Assembly: GCF_000213175.1 (NCBI RefSeq)
Contig: NW_009799101.1
Location: forward strand, 81,147 to 145,146
Direction: 5' to 3'
DNA length: 64,000 bases
DNA from: Neurospora tetrasperma FGSC 2508
Taxonomy: Eukaryota; Ascomycota; Sordariomycetes; Sordariales; Sordariaceae
Shown: piece after piece, positions 57,501 to 64,000 of the stretch
Position numbering within the stretch: the stretch's first letter is position 1
Layout of the letters: the number at the start of each line of letters is the position of its first letter
Notes under the pieces: model-generated
Seen by the model: the letters and a program-made list of their open reading frames with translations, nothing else
What the model was told of the DNA's origin: nothing
The model's database searches: none
Translations under genes and position numbers: made by a program

Positions 57501-59900
57501 TAGTTCTTCTCCTACGCTTTATATTATAATAACTTTAATTATAAAAGCTAAAAAGCTATCTCTTAATGGATAATATTTAAATAGATAGATAAAAATCCCT
57601 AAATAAACACGTAAAATTAATAGGATTTAGGTTTTTAATAAATTTACTCCTAGCTAAATATTTAAATAATTATATTCGTATAGACAGTATATTCTCTTTT
57701 TTTTTATTTCTTAGAAATAAGATTAGAAAGGTTTTTTAATTAGTAGAATTAATATTAGACCTAGTAAATACAATTTAAACCTTTACTTATAAAATTTGTT
57801 AAAATTAAAATTATATTCGGAGCCGCTATAGAGCTATAGAGAAAACCCAATTTTAATAATTGTAAAATATAGTTTTATAATTATACTTTTTATATTCGGC
57901 TAGATTTTAGTAAAAATTTATAAATTGCTACAACTATTTATACTTACCCTAAATCTTCTATCTATAATAGCCTAAATACGTATTAAATTATTTATAAATT
58001 AGTTCGAACTTTTACTTATAGTTAAATATAGGGTAAACTAGAAATACTCTACGTATAAACGAACGTATATTCCTCCCCACTAAATTAATTACTATATATT
58101 TATCCTCTTATATTTTTATATTATATAATTAATTCTAATTATTCTATATCACTCCCCGCTACTACTCTACTACCGTTTTCCTTACGTTTTTCTAAAGTTC
58201 TTATTTTAAATATTAGGCGTCTATACTAGCCTTATAAATTATACTAAAATACCAATACTATAGACTTTTTAAAGTTAAAACCTACTTACCCCCGCTTAAA
58301 TATAGGATAATATTATAATATTTAAATAGTAAATAGCGTACTTTCTAACAAAAACTCTAAGAATATAATATAAGTATTATACTTAAAATAATTAATGAAA
58401 ATTCTGTATATTAAAATTATTTAAATACTATTAAAAGTATTTAATTTTAATTAATATTAATGGAAAATTGTACGTTTATGGAACGCTTATAAAGTTATAA
58501 AGAATATGGTTTAGAAAATTATTAATTTGAAGATTAAATACCGGATAATATAATTATTATTATTAATTATCTTTTTAAATTAAGAAAAAATATAGAGGGA
58601 AAGGAGTATATTAAATATATTTATACTATAGTTTTACAACCGATTAAATAATCTATTATTCTACCTTATAGAGTATTAGACGGTACGTATATATATTATT
58701 ATTATACGAATTTAGATAGTAAATATTCGTTTAAAATTAAAATAATAAAATAGAAGAAGAAGAAGGAGTTGGAGGAGGATATTTAGGAATTGTAGACGGA
58801 GTAGAATAAGGATAAGATAATAAATAAAATAACTCTTAGTAAATTGGAGGAAATAGAAGAAGTCTTAATAGAAAATAAGAAGAGGCGTAAGGCGGCCAAA
58901 TCTTCGCTTTTAAAGCGGAAGAAAAATATATAAAAATACCAAATATATACTTTATAATAATATGCACCTCCTATTATAAATTTTACAAATTTACATTCGT
59001 TATATTCTATCTCTTATATATTAATATAAAGTACCTACGGTATTTATTTATAATTTATAATTGGGAAAATTATAGAATATTAGAAAAAACTATTAAAAGT
59101 ATATATAAATAATTATTAATTACGATTAACTAACGTTAATTGAGAGTATATTTTATTATATATTTATAATTATACTTTATAAATTATATTTAGATATTAG
59201 GAGAACTTTAATTAATTTGTAGAAATATAAAATAATGAAACTTTATTTGTACTTTATTATATATACAATAATAAAATCAGAATTGGAATCCTTTTTAATT
59301 TTCAAAATTATATTATAGTTAATGTAAAATTTATATTTTATTAATTATAATAATATTAATATATACAAGCTTCCTCTATTAAGCTATATTAATTATTAAT
59401 TTATAATAATTATAATAATCTTTGCAAATTATATAATAAGTTTAATTATAAGGAAATAAAGTATTAAAAAGAAAAATTTTTTAAGAAGAAGGTAATATAT
59501 AGTTTTTTATATATAATATTCTATAATATTTCAATAAAAATATTTATATTTAATTTTTTACTTTAATGTAAATAAATATGTTAATTATATAATTATATTT
59601 ATTTATTAAAAATATGAGTTTCCATTTTATTTTCTTAAAAAACTATATAAAATTATTTAATTTAAAACCATTCCGTTCAATACTTTTTAAATAACTTTTA
59701 TATAATATAATAATATTAAATAAAGACTATTAAGATTAGAAAAATAATTATATTATAATTCTTTTTATTATTTAACTCTTCTATTAAAACTTAATAATAT
59801 AAAAATTAGAATTAATAATTATTTAAATATATATACTTTATTAATAATAAAAGTTCATAAAAAATATATAATTAATATAAAAATAGAAAAACTATATTGA

Positions 59901-60312
59901 TATATTAAAAAAACTCTATTCGTATACAAATATACTTTTCCTTTTTTTAATATAATTTAGTTAAATATTAAAATAAAAAGTTAAATAAATATAGTACAAA
60001 ACTATTTATTAATATTTATTAGACTTTTTAAAATAAAACTAAAGTTTATAGCCCTAACTATTATTTAAACCCTACTTATCTTAATATTTTAATTTTAAAT
60101 ACATTTAATTATTTACTTATTACTCTTTTCCTTCATTAGGGTTTTTAAAGCTATTAAAGATAATTAGCTTTATAAAAGGGAAAGTTAGGTAGTGAAAAGA
60201 ATAAGAGAAAATTTAATATATTTATAGGTTCTTTTTATATAGTTTTAAATATATTAAAAGAATTTCAAAGTTTCCTTTTTTTAATATATAAATAGAGTTT
60301 TTTTAACGTACA
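59901..60312. mobile_element. RIP-damaged MITE-like element, copy 1
   Basis: Terminal inverted repeats: left TATATTAAAAAAACTCTATT at 59901-59920, right AATATATAAATAGAGTTTTT ending near 60307, which are reverse complements with few mismatches. The interior has no ORF. Its reverse complement aligns along its length with the element at 63.47 kb (shared AACTATATAAAAAGAA, TTAATAGCTTTAAAA, AATAAGTAAATAAT). Confidence 0.55.
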
Positions 60313-63300
60313 AGTAAGATTTCTTTTAAAACATTAGTATATCGAAAGAATATAATATAAAATTTAAAACTATTAGTAATAATATATATTTCTTTATTTT
60401 TAAACTATAAATTACTATTAATATTTATAATAAAATATTAAATTGAGTCTTTAATAACTTACCATATTTTATATTAAATATTAAATAACTTTACTTATAT
60501 ATTCAGAAACTAAAAACTAACGTATTGAAAATTAATAGAGAAGACTATATAATAATCGATTATTCTTTTAAATAGTAAATTACTTCCGATTGCGATTAAT
60601 TAGTAATAATTTAATATAAGTAGAACTATTTCTACAAATTGGAATCTATAAATATATAGGCGGAGATAAGAATCGAAGATTATATTGCCTTACTATTTAC
60701 TTTTATACTTCGTATTCGAATAGAATTCGCCAATTAGGTTAAATATTAAAACTAATATACTATATAACTTTAATTTAACTACTATTACGTTATTTCCAGA
60801 AAATTAATTATTCTATTTTATAAATATAACAAGAAGGAAGTTTTCGATTATCGGTACTAAATAAATTGGAATTGGTATATATAATTAAAGGAGTTTATAC
60901 GTATAAACAACTTTAAATTCGACTATTACTTACTAAAAGAAATAATAATTCTATATATTTTATTAATATAAGATTTTATTCTTTACGTACGAAACGCTTT
61001 AAATTAACCCTTTTAGTAAAAATATAATTATCTTTAGGATTCATTAAGAAATTATATATTTATATATAACGAACCTAAATTATATAATTTAAAAATACTA
61101 AAAAGTAACTTTAATAAAGTAAAGGAAATAGTAAGGTAAGTAGGTAGAAATATAAATAGGATAATAGAAGTTTTAAAGTACGGATTAGAAAATATTAAAG
61201 ATAGTAATAAATATTAATCAGAATAAATTTATAATTAAAGATAATTAATTATAATTAAATATAGTTAATAATAGTTGTCCTTATATACTATTAATAATTA
61301 TTCTATATACAATTATAAGTTAATATATTCGAAAGTAATTTGAATTTTAGGTACTAAGTAAAAATAAAAAATTAATTTTAATAAATTATATTTATTTATA
61401 AATAGTGAACGTAAAAATGAAATAAAGGTTTAAAATATAAAATATAAAATAATTTAATTATAAACTTGGATTTTCTAATTATAAAATTAATTCTAAACTA
61501 TTATTAATATTAAATTACTAATATATAAAAACTATTGCTTACAATTTCGAATTAATAGTACAGGAGGAGGAACGGCTATTATAAAGGCCGATCCAAAATA
61601 ATTACAACTAATTAATTATAATCTATTCTCCTTAATTACGAAACGCTCCGGAATTTACTTAATATTAACTAAATTTATATATTCCCCTTTATTAAATACC
61701 CCCTCATCCAATATACTTTTACCTTTATTAAATAATATATTATTACCCAATATTAAACTAACTTTATTATATTTATTTTGTATATTGTCTTCTATATTAT
61801 TTTCCTCTTGTATATTAACTTTTATTTAAAAAGAGGGTAGAATTTTTTTAACTTTAATAGCCCCTTTCAAAATAGCTTCTCTTTATATACTTATATTATA
61901 ATTAATAATTACCCCCTACTTAATTGAGTAGTAGATTATAATTAGGGGTATTTATTATATATTAGACTTTACTTCTATTTTTAGCTCCTACTTAATTAGA
62001 AGTCTTTTTTTCTGAACCCTATTACCTTCTTTAATAAATAATTCCCTTTACTCTTACTATCTGGTTTCTTTTCCCTTTAACGGTCCTTTCAAACCCTAAG
62101 CTCTTATTTAATAATAAATTTTACTATTAATATTCGTTTAACTACTTGGAAAGGAGCGGAGTTCCTATTATTTAGTAATATTCTCCACTGCCGTAAATAT
62201 TTTAGCATTTTAAATTTATTATTAGTACTACCTATTTCTAAAATTATTTAAACGAATATAATTATTAACCGCTAATTATATTTTAACTTTCCTACTTTAA
62301 TTTTACTCCTAAAACCTTTAAAATTAATAGATAGTAAAACGTTTACATATAAGTCTATAAATTTAACTTTAATTCCTAATAGAAATTAATTAGTTCCTAT
62401 AAATTCAAATAATATATATCGAACCTCCTCTAGTTTATTTTTACTAAATATATACTTTTTATTTAAATATTAAATAAACGCTAAGTAGTTGGGGAAAGGA
62501 CTTTTATCTAAAAATTTAAAGCTTAGTATAAGTATAAATAAAATTATTTAGAAATTTATTATTAATCTTAGGACCTAGATTACTTCGGGCGTATTTATAG
62601 TATTTTATCTACTAATTAAAATTAACAAGGCAGATATTCTAAAAGGGCTTCTTTTTCATATATTTTTTAGTATATTAATTTTAAACTTTAATAATATTTA
62701 TTACTTCATTTAAAGTACTATTCTCCGTACTTATTAAAATATATGTAGTATAAATATAGAAAACCTTCTTCTAAGTATAAGTTTAGTAGGGTATAATTTT
62801 AGGGTTATTTTAAATTGAAGTAATAGGACGGATAAAATTAGTAATCGGAGTGTCCGGTTCGATAACGTATATAGTCTTAAATATATTAAGAGGCTTTACT
62901 ATTAACTATTATCTATATTTAATATATTCGGTTTATTATAAATATTACTCTAAGTATCCCAAATAGCGAATACCGGTTTTAAAGCAACGTTCGGAGAATA
63001 TAGTAAATAATAAAATCATTTTAGTTACAAACTTAATAGTACATTTCAATATTAAATAAAAAGTAGTAATTAATAGTTGGGGATAGTGAATAAGTATTTG
63101 AAAGTGCTCTACTTAGTAGGACTATATTAAAAAGAGTTAATATTAATCGGAGTTAATTAATCGTAGTTTTTAATAATAGTAAACGGTCGGATTATTATAT
63201 AATTGGAATATATATTTAATACTCGCGTATAGGAGCTTCCAAACCTACTATCGCTATTAGTATTAATATTTATAATTTATATATTGAAAAATATTTTCTT

Positions 63301-63469
63301 CCATCCTATATTTACTTATTTATATATATATATACTTACTTTTATATAATATATAATAATAATTAATTATTTTACGTTTTTATTTTAATATATATCATAA
63401 AACTACTTATTATTAATTTTCAAAATCAAATTCTTTTATAATTTTAAATCAAAAATATAAAATTTATAT

Positions 63470-63905
63470 TTTAATAAAAAAAAACTCTATTCCTATATTA
63501 ATTAAACCCTATTTGTACGTTAAAAAAAAGGGAATTTTAATATCTCTTTTTTAAACTCGTAACTATATAAAAAGAATTTAAAAAATATATAAGATTTTTT
63601 TTATCTTTTTCTCTATTTAATCCTCTTACTTTTAAAACTAATTATTATTAATAGCTTTAAAAGACTATAGGGAAAGAAGAAAATAATAAGTAAATAATAA
63701 TAAGAATTTAATATTTAAATATTTAAAAGGTAGGATTTTGGTAATAATAAAGGCTTTAAGTTTGGTTTTTACTTTCAAAATTTATTAAAAAATTAGCGGG
63801 TATTTTGGTACTATATTTAAATTTTTATATTAAAGTTTAATTAAAATATATTTAAAAAGTGCAATAGTATATTTATATATAAATAGAGTTTTCTTAATAT
63901 ATAAG
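63470..63905. mobile_element. RIP-damaged MITE-like element, copy 2 (inverted relative to copy 1)
   Basis: Left end AAAAAACTCTATTCCTATAT (about 63479-63500) and right end ATATAAATAGAGTTTTCTTA (about 63877-63896) are inverted repeats of each other and match the ends of copy 1. Interior words match copy 1 in the opposite orientation. Length about 430 bp, ORF-free. Differences from copy 1 are partly C-to-T or G-to-A and partly indels. Confidence 0.55.
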
Positions 63906-64000
63906 TAACGTTTATTTTTATTTCAAGCTATTAAGTTTTTTGAATATTATATATTATATATTAAAGAAAGTTAAATATATTTAAAGATTTATTTTTCTTT

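Larger units (their letters stand above)
54985..64000. repeat. AT-rich, ORF-free block, RIP-like heterochromatin
   Basis: At about 54985 the composition changes within a few tens of bases from balanced to extremely AT-rich, and stays so to the window end. TpA is overwhelming and CpA/TpG are scarce, which is the signature left by repeat-induced point mutation. No frame of 60 codons exists on either strand over 9 kb. Less damaged GC-richer islands (for example 56160-56215, 61560-61600, 62150-62170) suggest several source sequences. In Neurospora such blocks are old transposons that carry H3K9 methylation and DNA methylation. I could not recognise the original elements. The block continues past the window. 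Confidence 0.85.

Overview
This is nuclear DNA of a filamentous ascomycete, most likely Neurospora or a close relative in the Sordariaceae. The evidence is: short fungal introns (about 50-120 nt, with GTANGT donors and CTAAC/CTGAC branch sites); a solitary 5S rRNA gene transcribed by Pol III, as in the dispersed 5S genes of Neurospora; intergenic DNA full of CTACCTACCTAGGTAGGTA-type motifs; and a sharply bounded AT-rich block at the right end that has no ORF and looks like DNA destroyed by repeat-induced point mutation (RIP). No database search was possible, so the names rest on motifs and remembered family architecture.

Layout. 0-37 kb is a normal euchromatic gene region: a partial gene with a mitochondrial-type presequence (left edge, -), a secreted Ser-rich protein (-), a four-BRCT Rad4/Dpb11/TopBP1 checkpoint-replication protein (+), a foldback/MITE-like element (7.8-8.7 kb), an RD/RE-rich protein of probable DUF8035 type (-), the PCNA-unloading ATPase Elg1/ATAD5 (-), the ribosome-biogenesis factor Utp8 (+), a secreted Thr/Ser-rich protein with a C-terminal putative carbohydrate-binding domain (+), a 5S rRNA gene (-), a delta-12 fatty-acid desaturase (+) and an ADR1-like two-finger C2H2 transcription factor with a fungal-specific regulatory domain (-). 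Rad4/Dpb11 and Elg1 both act at replication forks but are separate transcription units here; the order is that of a normal fungal chromosome, with no operon.

37-47.4 kb is a gene desert of about 10 kb. 47.4-54.6 kb is an accessory zone: a diverged tandem duplication (unit about 1.5 kb) carrying small one-TM-helix proteins, partly intact and partly broken; then a roughly 580-codon frame interrupted by two in-frame stops; an 80-bp repeat in three copies; and another degenerate spliced locus. From about 54.98 kb to the end the DNA is extremely AT/TpA-rich and without ORFs. It still holds two inverted copies of a MITE-like element of about 0.4 kb (59.9 and 63.5 kb).

The most unusual material is the accessory zone abutting the RIP-like block: young, lineage-specific-looking membrane-protein genes that are duplicating and decaying beside heterochromatin. 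I do not see a known defence, biosynthetic or CRISPR-like system.
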